A DNA stretch of 6,847 bases, from assembly GCA_019747615.1 (NCBI GenBank), contig JAIEQQ010000537.1, positions 1 to 6,847 of the forward strand. Reading direction: 5' to 3'. The notes under the pieces are model-generated. The model searched no databases. It saw only the letters and a list, made by a program, of their open reading frames with translations, and had not been told where the DNA came from. A program made the position numbers and the translations under genes. Positions 1-5,518 of the stretch are shown piece by piece. The stretch comes from Phycisphaerales bacterium. Its GTDB lineage: Bacteria > Planctomycetota > Phycisphaerae > Phycisphaerales > UBA1924. Position 1 is the first letter of the stretch; each line of letters opens with the position of its first letter.

Positions 1-2194
1 CGATGCCGATGTTGCCGGCGCTGGCGACCTTTCGGCCCATGAACGCGCCGAGGATCGCGGCACCGGCGGAGAGGGCCGCGGACCACGTGGCGCCGCTGGC
101 CTGCTCGCGCTGGACCTCGGCGGCCTGCTGCGCACGCCGCAAGCGGTCCTGAAGCGCCGCCATCTTCGGGGCGTACTTCTGACGGAGTTTCTCGGCAGTG
201 GCGTCGCGCTGCTCGCGGGCGAGCTGGGTGAGGCGAACGCGGAACTCCTGCTCGGTCTCCTTGCCCTGCGAGACTTGCTTGAGGCTGGTGCAGCGGAAGA
301 GTTCGAGTTTCTCGTTGCGGAACAGGCCGTCGGCAAAAGACTTCTTCCAGGCGTCGTAGTTCTTGGGCTTGCTGGCTTCGGGCGAGAGCGGGAGGAACGC
401 GGCTCCCGGCTCGCCGTCGGTTTCGACGTCGGCGTCGGAGACGTCGGTGTCTTGGGCGTTGTCCCAGTCAACGGGGACGGGGCCGGGTTGGATTTCGAGG
501 AGCTGGGCGATCGGTTGCTCGACATCGGTGGCGGACTTGGCGTCGGAGAAGTAGACCTTGGCGGTGCCCAGGAGCATGGGGTGATAGGTGATGCCGCCGC
601 TGGTGCGGGCGGGGAGGAAGTAGGTGGGGATCTCGGGGGGCAGGATGGGGCGCGAGGCCGCGGGGGTGCTCGTTGCGGGTGGAGCGCTTGATGACGCGGG
701 TCCTGGTGCAGGATTGCTCGCAATGGCCCCGGTAGGAGCGGCGGGGGCGGTCGTCGTCGCTGTGGCGCCGCCGGCTTTGTACGGGTCCATCAGTTGCTTG
801 ATCTGGCCTCGGGTGAGCGGCCCGCGGAGGTAGGACATGCACCAGCGGGTCTCGAAGATCTCGGGCGCGTCTTCGTGGACGTTGTTCATGAGGAAGACGC
901 GTGAGCCCAAGGCCGAGAGGGCGCGATCAACTGAGGCGCGATCGAACTTCGAGGAGGCCTGCGCCGCGGCCCCTTCCAGCCCGTCCAGAACGCGGAGTTT
1001 GTCGCGCTCGGTTTGCAGGCGGCCAATGAACCAGGTTCCTGCGTTGGAGAGGCCCTTGTAGTCGAGGTCAACAGGGTTCTGAGTGACCAGGACAACGCCG
1101 ACGCCGAAGGCGCGGGCCTGTTTCATGAGTGTGAGCAGCGGCTGCTTGCTCGGGGGGTTGGCGGTGGGTGGGAAGTAGCCGGCGATCTCGTCCATGTAGA
1201 GGATGGCGCGAAGACTGGTGGTGCCGGACTGCGAGCGGGTCCAGGCGAGGACTTGGTTCAAGAGCAGAGAGACGAAGAACATCCGCTCGGCGTCGGGGAG
1301 GTGGGCGATCGAGAAGATCGCGTGTCGAGGTTTGCCAGATGGCGTGTACAGGATGTTCTGAATGTCCAGGGGCTGGCCCTCGGTCCACGCGGAAAAGCCG
1401 GGCGCAGCGACGAGGTTGTTCATCGCCATGGCGAGGCTGAATCGGTCCTTGGCCGAGTAGACGGATTCGAGTTCCATCACACCCAGCTTGGTGAATGGCG
1501 GGGCTTGGACGCGCGCGATCAGCGCCGGGAGGTCCAGGTCCTGGCCCTTGGTCCACGCGTCGTTGAAGATGGCCGAGAGGAGGATGTGCTCGCGGCTCTG
1601 GACGGGGTCGGCGGCGATTCCCATCAGCGAGAGCAGGCTCGTCGAAGTGGTGGAGATGCGCTCGCGGAAGAGCTCGCGGTCATCGATGATCTCGAACGGT
1701 GGTGCCGCGAAGGACTTCATGATCGAGACGGGCACGCCGGCGTGGCTGCCCGGGGTGTAAACCACGAACTCCGCGGCGTCTTTGAGTTTCTGCACGCGCG
1801 AGGGATCCTGGCCCCAGTCGGCGAGGCCCTTTGTCCAGAGCTCGGCTTGTTTGGCGGCGAACTCGTCGGGCGTGAGGCCCTTCTTGCGTGCGTCGTCTTC
1901 GTTGATCCAGGGGCGGAAGTCCTGGGAGCGGAGTGCGGGGAAGTTGAGCAGGAGGTTGGACAGGTCGCCCTTGGGATCGATGATGATCGCGGGGATGCCG
2001 TCGATCGCGGCTTCTTCCAGCAGCCCCACGCACAGGCCGGTCTTCCCGGAGCCGGTCATGCCGACGCACACGGCGTGGGTGACCAGATCCTTGGAATCGT
2101 AGAGGACAAGGTTGGGGCTGCGAGTTCGAGTGCCGAGGTCATAGGACTTGCCGAGGTAGAAGGAGCCGAGTTTCTCGAAGGCGGGGTCGGACAT
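1..2194 (-). CDS. HerA/FtsK-superfamily P-loop ATPase, C-terminus cut by window edge
   Basis: A large ATP-binding protein of the HerA-helicase-like (DUF87/VirB4-like) group, probably a hexameric DNA- or protein-translocating motor. Translation from ATG 2194 gives 731 residues without a stop before the left edge. A Walker A motif GMTGSGKT lies at residues 45-52, the HerA-type DPKGD box at 73-77, Walker B with its catalytic acidic residue (ILYMDEI) at 331-337, and a sensor-like VTQNP at 370-374. A Pro/Ala/Thr/Ser-rich linker spans about 472-517. It is followed by a second small domain (about 518-570), a charged coiled-coil-like helix (about 640-700) and a Gly/Ala-rich hydrophobic segment (about 702-718). 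The start is supported by GGAG seven bases upstream. It lies downstream of the metallophosphoesterase on the same strand, so co-transcription is possible. No conjugation or NurA gene is nearby, so the substrate is unknown. The fold is secure; the exact role is not. Confidence 0.9.
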   Translation of the reverse strand, partial: MSDPAFEKLGSFYLGKSYDLGTRTRSPNLVLYDSKDLVTHAVCVGMTGSGKTGLCVGLLEEAAIDGIPAIIIDPKGDLSNLLLNFPALRSQDFRPWINEDDARKKGLTPDEFAAKQAELWTKGLADWGQDPSRVQKLKDAAEFVVYTPGSHAGVPVSIMKSFAAPPFEIIDDRELFRERISTTSTSLLSLMGIAADPVQSREHILLSAIFNDAWTKGQDLDLPALIARVQAPPFTKLGVMELESVYSAKDRFSLAMAMNNLVAAPGFSAWTEGQPLDIQNILYTPSGKPRHAIFSIAHLPDAERMFFVSLLLNQVLAWTRSQSGTTSLRAILYMDEIAGYFPPTANPPSKQPLLTLMKQARAFGVGVVLVTQNPVDLDYKGLSNAGTWFIGRLQTERDKLRVLDGLEGAAAQASSKFDRASVDRALSALGSRVFLMNNVHEDAPEIFETRWCMSYLRGPLTRGQIKQLMDPYKAGGATATTTAPAAPTGAIASNPAPGPASSSAPPATSTPAASRPILPPEIPTYFLPARTSGGITYHPMLLGTAKVYFSDAKSATDVEQPIAQLLEIQPGPVPVDWDNAQDTDVSDADVETDGEPGAAFLPLSPEASKPKNYDAWKKSFADGLFRNEKLELFRCTSLKQVSQGKETEQEFRVRLTQLAREQRDATAEKLRQKYAPKMAALQDRLRRAQQAAEVQREQASGATWSAALSAGAAILGAFMGRKVASAGNIGI

Positions 2195-2201
2195 GGGGTG
2201 G

Positions 2202-2205
2202 CTCC
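2202..2205 (-). promoter_or_regulatory. Ribosome binding site of the HerA-like ATPase
   Basis: GGAG on the minus strand, followed by a seven-base spacer and the ATG at 2194. It fixes the start of the ATPase and lies just past the end of the heptamer repeat tract. Confidence 0.65.
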
Positions 2206-2210
2206 GTGGG

Positions 2211-2250
2211 TGAGGCCTGAGGACCGAGGCATGAGGCACGAGGCATGAGG
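2211..2250. repeat. Degenerate 7-bp tandem repeat (YGAGGCA), about 5.7 copies
   Basis: Read on the plus strand, the tract divides into heptamers TGAGGCC, TGAGGAC, CGAGGCA, TGAGGCA, CGAGGCA and a partial TGAGG. It fills most of the 97-bp gap between the metallophosphoesterase and the ATPase. On the transcribed minus strand it reads as CCTCATG-like units ahead of the ATPase ribosome binding site, so it would sit in the leader or intercistronic RNA. The function is unknown. Slipped-strand expansion is the obvious origin. Confidence 0.75.
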
Positions 2251-2291
2251 ATTGCGGCTTGAGAGAAGAGTGGCGCGCTCCGCCCTCCCGT

Positions 2292-3353
2292 TCACCACGC
2301 CTTCACGCAGTGCAGCCCCGCCGGCTCGCCGCCCGCCAGCGGGCCGGGGCTCAGGACGTACAGCGGCAGTTGACGTGGGCAGTTGATGCGAAGGCCGGGC
2401 CAGAAGCCCTCGCCGACGCCGCGCGAGATGAGGCAGAGCGTGTCGCGGCTGCGCAAGATCCCCGAGGCCATGTGCCCCGGCAAGTCGCTGGAAGTGTGGA
2501 TCGCGAATCCCGGGGCCAGGCGAATCTGGCCGGCGTGCGTGTGCCCGGCGATGACGATCGAGGCGCCCATGTCGGCGCACGCAGTGAGGACGCTGGGCAT
2601 GTGGGCCAGCGCGATTGTCAGCGGGCGGGGCGATTGCTTCGCGGGGGCGCGCCCGAGATCGAGCATCGCCACCAGCGGATCTTCGGGGTAGCTCAGCCCG
2701 ACGACGCGCAGCGCCAGCGGCTCGCTTCGCGCGGGAACTCGAAGCACCGGCGCGGCGCGGTTCTCGAGCCAGGTGATCCCGGTGATCCGGCGCGCGAGCT
2801 GTCGCATGCGATCGGTATCGTGATTCCCGAAGACGCCATAGACCCCCAAGCGATCGCGAGCCCGGGCGGCGACTGCCAGATCGGCCAGCAACTCCGCCGC
2901 GGCGGTTTCGTGGCCGATCGAATCGTGATAGTCGCCCGTGAACGCGACGATGTCCGCCGGGGTCTGGCGGATCGCCCGGACGAGAGCCTGAAACTGCTCA
3001 TCGCGCTGGCGACGCCGGAAGTGCAGGTCCGTCACGTGCAGGATCGACAACCCGTCCAACCCTCGCGGCACATCCGGGTGCTGGATCGCGATCCGCTCGA
3101 TCGGATGCGGCATCAAGGGTGTGCGATAGGCCCACGGATCGAATGCTCGCGATGGCAGGGCCAAGCCGCGCGGGGAGGCCGCGATGCGGGCGTTCTGGCC
3201 GGCGCGCCTGAGGCGGATGAGGCCGCCGCTGACGGCGCGGAGCGATTGCCGCCAGACGCCCGGGAGGTCGTCGATGCCGACCGGCGGGCGGACGTTCGGC
3301 CCTTGGAAGGACAGATGTCCGGGCGGTTGTGCTGGCCCTGCGAGCTTGCCCAC
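2292..3353 (-). CDS. Calcineurin-like metallophosphoesterase (YkuE/LpxG-like group)
   Basis: A 353-residue dinuclear-metal phosphohydrolase. All motif blocks of the family are present: DLH (Asp109, His111), GDY (Asp141), GNHD (176-179), AHMP (His251) and GHTHAG (His271, His273). The order and spacing fit the YkuE-type phosphoesterases, some of which act on UDP-2,3-diacylglucosamine in lipid A synthesis; the actual substrate here cannot be read from sequence. The start is GTG at 3353, preceded by GGAG with a six-base spacer. The roughly 100 residues before the first motif are rich in Arg and Pro and show no clear transmembrane helix, although relatives often carry one. An internal Met81 is an alternative start that would leave a shorter enzyme of more usual length. 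The gene is divergent from the HTH protein gene and lies upstream of the ATPase gene. Confidence 0.9.
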   Translation of the reverse strand: MGKLAGPAQPPGHLSFQGPNVRPPVGIDDLPGVWRQSLRAVSGGLIRLRRAGQNARIAASPRGLALPSRAFDPWAYRTPLMPHPIERIAIQHPDVPRGLDGLSILHVTDLHFRRRQRDEQFQALVRAIRQTPADIVAFTGDYHDSIGHETAAAELLADLAVAARARDRLGVYGVFGNHDTDRMRQLARRITGITWLENRAAPVLRVPARSEPLALRVVGLSYPEDPLVAMLDLGRAPAKQSPRPLTIALAHMPSVLTACADMGASIVIAGHTHAGQIRLAPGFAIHTSSDLPGHMASGILRSRDTLCLISRGVGEGFWPGLRINCPRQLPLYVLSPGPLAGGEPAGLHCVKAW

Positions 3354-3359
3354 AGTACA

Positions 3360-3363
3360 CTCC
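3360..3363 (-). promoter_or_regulatory. Ribosome binding site deciding the GTG start of the phosphoesterase
   Basis: GGAG on the minus strand lies six bases before GTG 3353. This is the reason for preferring the long form over the internal Met81. Confidence 0.6.
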
Positions 3364-3466
3364 GAGTCCCCCGTCGCGGCACGTTCGGCCGCGGCGCGGT
3401 ATTCTTGCTCCCCAAACCACGCCCGCCCTCAACCGGCAGACGCTTTCCATCGTATCGACCAATCCT

Positions 3467-3470
3467 GGAG
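3467..3470 (+). promoter_or_regulatory. Ribosome binding site of the HTH membrane protein
   Basis: GGAG is followed by a nine-base spacer and ATG 3480. It supports this start, and the HTH begins within the first few residues, as is usual. Confidence 0.6.
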
Positions 3471-3479
3471 TGAATCGCT

Positions 3480-4292
3480 ATGGCCAAGATGTTCTACACG
3501 CTCGAGGAAGCCGCCGGCAAGCTGGGCGTCAGTGCAGAGAAGGTTCGCGAGATGGCCTCCAGCGGACAGCTTCAGGAGTTCCGCGATCGCGACCGCCTGG
3601 TCTTCAAGGTCGAGCAGGTGAACATGCTCGCCGGCAGCGATGAGGGCGAGGACAGCATCCCCTTGGCCGACTCGGGCGCTGAGATCGCCCTGGCGGTTGA
3701 TGACTCGCGCACCGGCTCCGGAGCCGCGGGCGCCGAGGGCACCACGAAGGACAAGTCCGGCATCTCGATCTTCGAGGGCGATGACAGCGAAGACACCGAC
3801 GCATCCGCCCAGACGCAGATCACCAGCTCCGTCGGCGGCATCACCATGGGCGATCCGGGCAACAGCGGCTCGGGCTTGCTGGATATCACTAAGAGCGGCG
3901 ATGACACGTCGCTCAACGCGGGCCTGCTTGAAGACGTCTATCAAGGTGGCGGGCGCAACGACGCCTCGGCCGATGAGAACTCCGGCGGCGGGCTGTTCGA
4001 GAACACCGGCGTGGCCAGCGATGTCGGCGTCGGCGCGGGCTCGCCCGCGATGGCGATGATGCTCGCCGAGCCGTACGACGCGACGTGGTCAGGCATCGGC
4101 GGCGGCGTGGCCCTTGGGCTGACGCTAGTCGCGGGCGTGATGCTGAGCGTGGTGATCGTCGCCGCGATGGGCGTGAGCAACTTCGCACTGACCACGTTCC
4201 TGACTGGCAACGTGCTGATGTCCGCGGGCATCTTCGCGGGCCTGATCCTCGTGAGCACGCTCATCGGCTTCGTGCTCGGCCGGAAGGGGTGA
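3480..4292 (+). CDS. Membrane-tethered helix-turn-helix (excisionase/MerR-like) protein
   Basis: 270 residues in three parts. Residues 5-50 form an excisionase-type winged HTH: YTLEEAAGKLGVS, then a second helix ending in SSGQL, then an arginine/aspartate-rich wing and a VEQVNML helix. Residues 51-200 are a low-complexity, acidic, Gly/Ser/Asp-rich linker, probably disordered. It holds three related short blocks: SGLLDIT (131-137), AGLLEDV (147-153) and GGLFENT (170-176). Residues about 207-230 and 245-267 are two hydrophobic transmembrane helices, and the protein ends in GRKG. With two helices and a cytoplasmic HTH, both ends should be cytoplasmic. The fold of the N-terminus suggests DNA binding or protein docking at the membrane; the target is unknown. 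I recall similar architectures in Planctomycetota, but cannot confirm it here. It stands alone, divergent from the phosphoesterase, and the downstream spacer is repeat-rich. Confidence 0.85.
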   Translation: MAKMFYTLEEAAGKLGVSAEKVREMASSGQLQEFRDRDRLVFKVEQVNMLAGSDEGEDSIPLADSGAEIALAVDDSRTGSGAAGAEGTTKDKSGISIFEGDDSEDTDASAQTQITSSVGGITMGDPGNSGSGLLDITKSGDDTSLNAGLLEDVYQGGGRNDASADENSGGGLFENTGVASDVGVGAGSPAMAMMLAEPYDATWSGIGGGVALGLTLVAGVMLSVVIVAAMGVSNFALTTFLTGNVLMSAGIFAGLILVSTLIGFVLGRKG

Positions 4293-4294
4293 GC

Positions 4295-4346
4295 GGGAAG
4301 GCACTGGGCAGAGGGAAGGCACTGGGCACTGGGCATCGGGCACTGG
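4295..4346. repeat. Direct repeats: 16-bp duplication and 7-bp tandem units (GGCACTG)
   Basis: GGGAAGGCACTGGGCA occurs exactly twice, at 4295-4310 and 4313-4328. From 4319 the sequence runs as heptamers GGCACTG, GGCACTG, GGCATCG, GGCACTG. It begins two bases after the stop codon of the HTH protein gene, so it lies in that gene's 3' untranslated region. The period matches that of the tract at 2211-2250. Confidence 0.75.
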
Positions 4347-4395
4347 AAGTCGCGAGAGGCGAGACTGCTCTGATGAGATCGTGCGTCAGCGTCCG

Positions 4396-4543
4396 CCCTC
4401 CCCCGGTTCCTACCGGGGGAGGTGCCGCGCTTCGCGGCGGAGGGGGCGCGACTTCGATTTCTTCGCGGTCAAGCAATCGCCGTGGGTCTCGCCCCCTCCG
4501 GCTCGCAGACTCGCCACCTCCCCCGGTAGGAACCGGGGGAGGG
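4396..4543. repeat. REPIN-like element: two inverted 29-bp GC-rich palindromes
   Basis: The 29 bases at 4396-4424 are the exact reverse complement of those at 4515-4543. Each copy is itself a hairpin with an 11-bp stem, CCTCCCCCGGT pairing with ACCGGGGGAGG, around a 4-base loop (TCCT at 4408-4411; AGGA at 4528-4531). The inversion continues inward with an 11-bp match, CGGAGGGGGCG at 4438-4448 against its complement at 4490-4500. Between these arms in copy 1 lies a further hairpin, GCCGCG-CTT-CGCGGC at 4424-4438. The central spacer is about 41 bp. This is the layout of a REPIN (paired REP sequences in inverted orientation). The hairpins could also act as weak terminators or mRNA stabilisers, but no T-tract follows either stem. 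Confidence 0.8.
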
Positions 4544-4610
4544 TGAAGATGATCTCGGCAGAGGAACGCGAGACGCGAGGTACTTGAGCGGACGGTCTTC
4601 ATTTAGCAAC

Positions 4611-4630
4611 TTGACCATTTGACCATTTGG
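4611..4630. repeat. 8-bp tandem repeat TTGACCAT, 2.5 copies
   Basis: TTGACCAT occurs at 4611-4618 and 4619-4626, followed by a partial TTGG. It lies immediately upstream of the chosen OsmC start and creates a spurious in-frame TTG at 4619. Confidence 0.7.
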
Positions 4631-4639
4631 AACCCTCCC

Positions 4640-5050
4640 TTGCTCACCATCAACGTCCGCTACGCCGGCAACAAGAAGTGCGACCTCGTCCACCCCGCCG
4701 GACCCACCCTGCGCACCGACGCACCCAAGGACATCGGCGGCGATGCCTCCGCCTTCAGCCCCACCGACCTCATCGCCAGCGGCTTGGCCTCCTGCATCCT
4801 CACCACCATCGCCATGTGGGGCGAGCGCAACTCGATCTCACTCGAAGGCGCCACGGCGACCGTCGAAAAGCACATGTCCACCCCGCCCGCGCCACGGCGC
4901 ATCGCGCGACTTCCGGTGGTGGTAACGATCCCCGCCGCGAGCGTGCCGCTGGAGATGCGTGCACGACTCGAAGCCATCGGCCACGCGTGCCCTGTGCACG
5001 CGAGCCTGCATCCGGAAGTGGATGCGCCGATTGAGTATCGGTACGTGTGA
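4640..5050 (+). CDS. OsmC/Ohr-family protein (thiol-dependent hydroperoxide reductase type)
   Basis: A 136-residue OsmC-like protein. Characterised relatives reduce organic hydroperoxides with two reactive cysteines in a swapped homodimer. The two cysteines are present: Cys52 in ASGLASCILT and Cys117 in GHACPVHASLHPEV. Other family landmarks are DAPKDIGGDASAFSPTDL (28-45), the GERNSI block after the long helix, and a final YRYV strand. The length is normal for the family. No ATG is available upstream after the in-frame TAG at 4604, so the start must be TTG. I prefer TTG 4640, because it yields the usual short OsmC N-terminus (MLTINVRYAG) and has a weak GGAA seven bases upstream. TTG 4619 would add seven residues encoded partly by a tandem repeat and lacks a ribosome binding site. 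The subfamily matches the general OsmC group rather than a certain Ohr assignment. Confidence 0.92.
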   Translation: MLTINVRYAGNKKCDLVHPAGPTLRTDAPKDIGGDASAFSPTDLIASGLASCILTTIAMWGERNSISLEGATATVEKHMSTPPAPRRIARLPVVVTIPAASVPLEMRARLEAIGHACPVHASLHPEVDAPIEYRYV

Positions 5051-5077
5051 TTGCGGCGTGCCGTGCCATTAGGTACT

Positions 5078-5094
5078 CCCTCTCTCCGAGAGGG
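5078..5094 (+). terminator. Hairpin 28 bp after the OsmC stop, possible terminator
   Basis: CCCTCTC pairs with GAGAGGG around a TCC loop. The position suits termination of the OsmC transcript, but there is no T-tract, so an intrinsic terminator is uncertain. Confidence 0.3.
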
Positions 5095-5180
5095 GTCCAT
5101 CGCTCATGGCCTTGCCACGCCAGAGTCTCGCCGGTGATCCGTGTGCAACGGATGAACGATAAGTCCCGCGACTTTTGACG

Positions 5181-5208
5181 CCGTGCCTGAGGCTCTGCGA
5201 AGGCACGG
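5181..5208. repeat. Inverted repeat (8-bp stem, 12-base loop)
   Basis: CCGTGCCT at 5181-5188 pairs with AGGCACGG at 5201-5208. It lies in the middle of the OsmC-dehydrogenase spacer. It could be an operator, a second terminator or part of a structured RNA; nothing in the sequence decides between these. Confidence 0.4.
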
Positions 5209-5518
5209 GCCAAACTCTCGCGAGTGCACGCGTCAACGAGAATCCGACTGATTGTCCGCCCCGCGGTCACGCGCGATGCCACGCACCCGGGGCGATGATG
5301 TGGTAGCCGCGCGAGCGCTGGTCCGCAGGGCCGCACGAGTGGCGCGTCGAATGCCGCGCACTGTCAGCAATGGCGGAACTCTTATCTGTCGACGCTTCAA
5401 GAGGCACGAGCAACAGTCAATGGTCTGAAGTGATTCGGCTCCGGATGTGTCGCCGGCACGCGATCACCTAGGCACGCTCTCTCTCGCCCTCAAACCCATT
5501 CTCGATCGGATACCCACC

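Larger units (their letters stand above)
3354..3479. other. Divergent intergenic spacer
   Basis: This 126-bp spacer separates the starts of two divergent genes and must contain promoters for both. No convincing -35/-10 pair was found on either strand by eye. It is GC-rich except for short stretches around 3400-3420 and 3445-3465. Confidence 0.6.
4293..4639. other. Gene-free spacer with tandem repeats and a REPIN-like element
   Basis: These 347 bases between the HTH protein and OsmC genes show no credible coding frame. They hold, in order, a heptamer-period direct repeat (4295-4346), a 148-bp inverted-repeat element (4396-4543), a featureless stretch, and an 8-bp tandem duplication (4611-4630). 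Short reading frames across it are by-products of the palindromes. Confidence 0.75.
5051..5518. other. 468-bp gene-free spacer with several hairpins
   Basis: No credible gene is seen here. Hairpins are visible at 5078-5094 and 5181-5208, and a smaller one around 5137-5153 (ATCCGT/ACGGAT with loop GTGCA). The second half, nearest the dehydrogenase start, is the likely promoter region; a poor -35/-10 candidate (CTGTCA at 5361, TATCTG at 5383) is too weak to call. An open frame on the minus strand runs across this region and into the antisense of OsmC, and is probably spurious. Confidence 0.6.

Noticed and set aside
1013..2248. Long plus-strand open frame of 411 codons opposite the ATPase gene
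   Set aside because: It is the antisense of a gene with clear Walker A and B motifs; its translation is low-complexity Gly/Val/Glu-rich with no recognisable domain, as expected from a GC-rich opposite strand.
2259..3473. Plus-strand open frame of 404 codons opposite the metallophosphoesterase gene
   Set aside because: The minus strand encodes all metallophosphoesterase motifs; the plus-strand translation matches no family I know and is an antisense shadow.
4396..4543. CRISPR array or intrinsic terminator as an explanation of the palindromes
   Set aside because: There are only two copies and they are inverted, not direct, so this is not a CRISPR array; neither hairpin is followed by a T-tract, so a standard intrinsic terminator is unlikely.
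4261..4602. Short reading frames with PPPVPTGGG-like repeats on both strands
   Set aside because: They are translations of the GC-rich palindromes of the REPIN-like element, not proteins.
4800..5336. Minus-strand open frame across the OsmC gene and following spacer
   Set aside because: It overlaps a well-supported OsmC gene in antisense and shows no full domain; only an 18-residue stretch looks transposase-like, which is reported separately with low interest.
5361..5388. Sigma-70-like promoter (CTGTCA, 16 bases, TATCTG) before the dehydrogenase gene
   Set aside because: The -10 match is only three of six, too weak to call by eye in GC-rich DNA.
5447..5518. GTG 5447 as the start of the dehydrogenase
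   Set aside because: The extra 24 residues have no counterpart in the family, and ATG 5519 gives the expected N-terminus.
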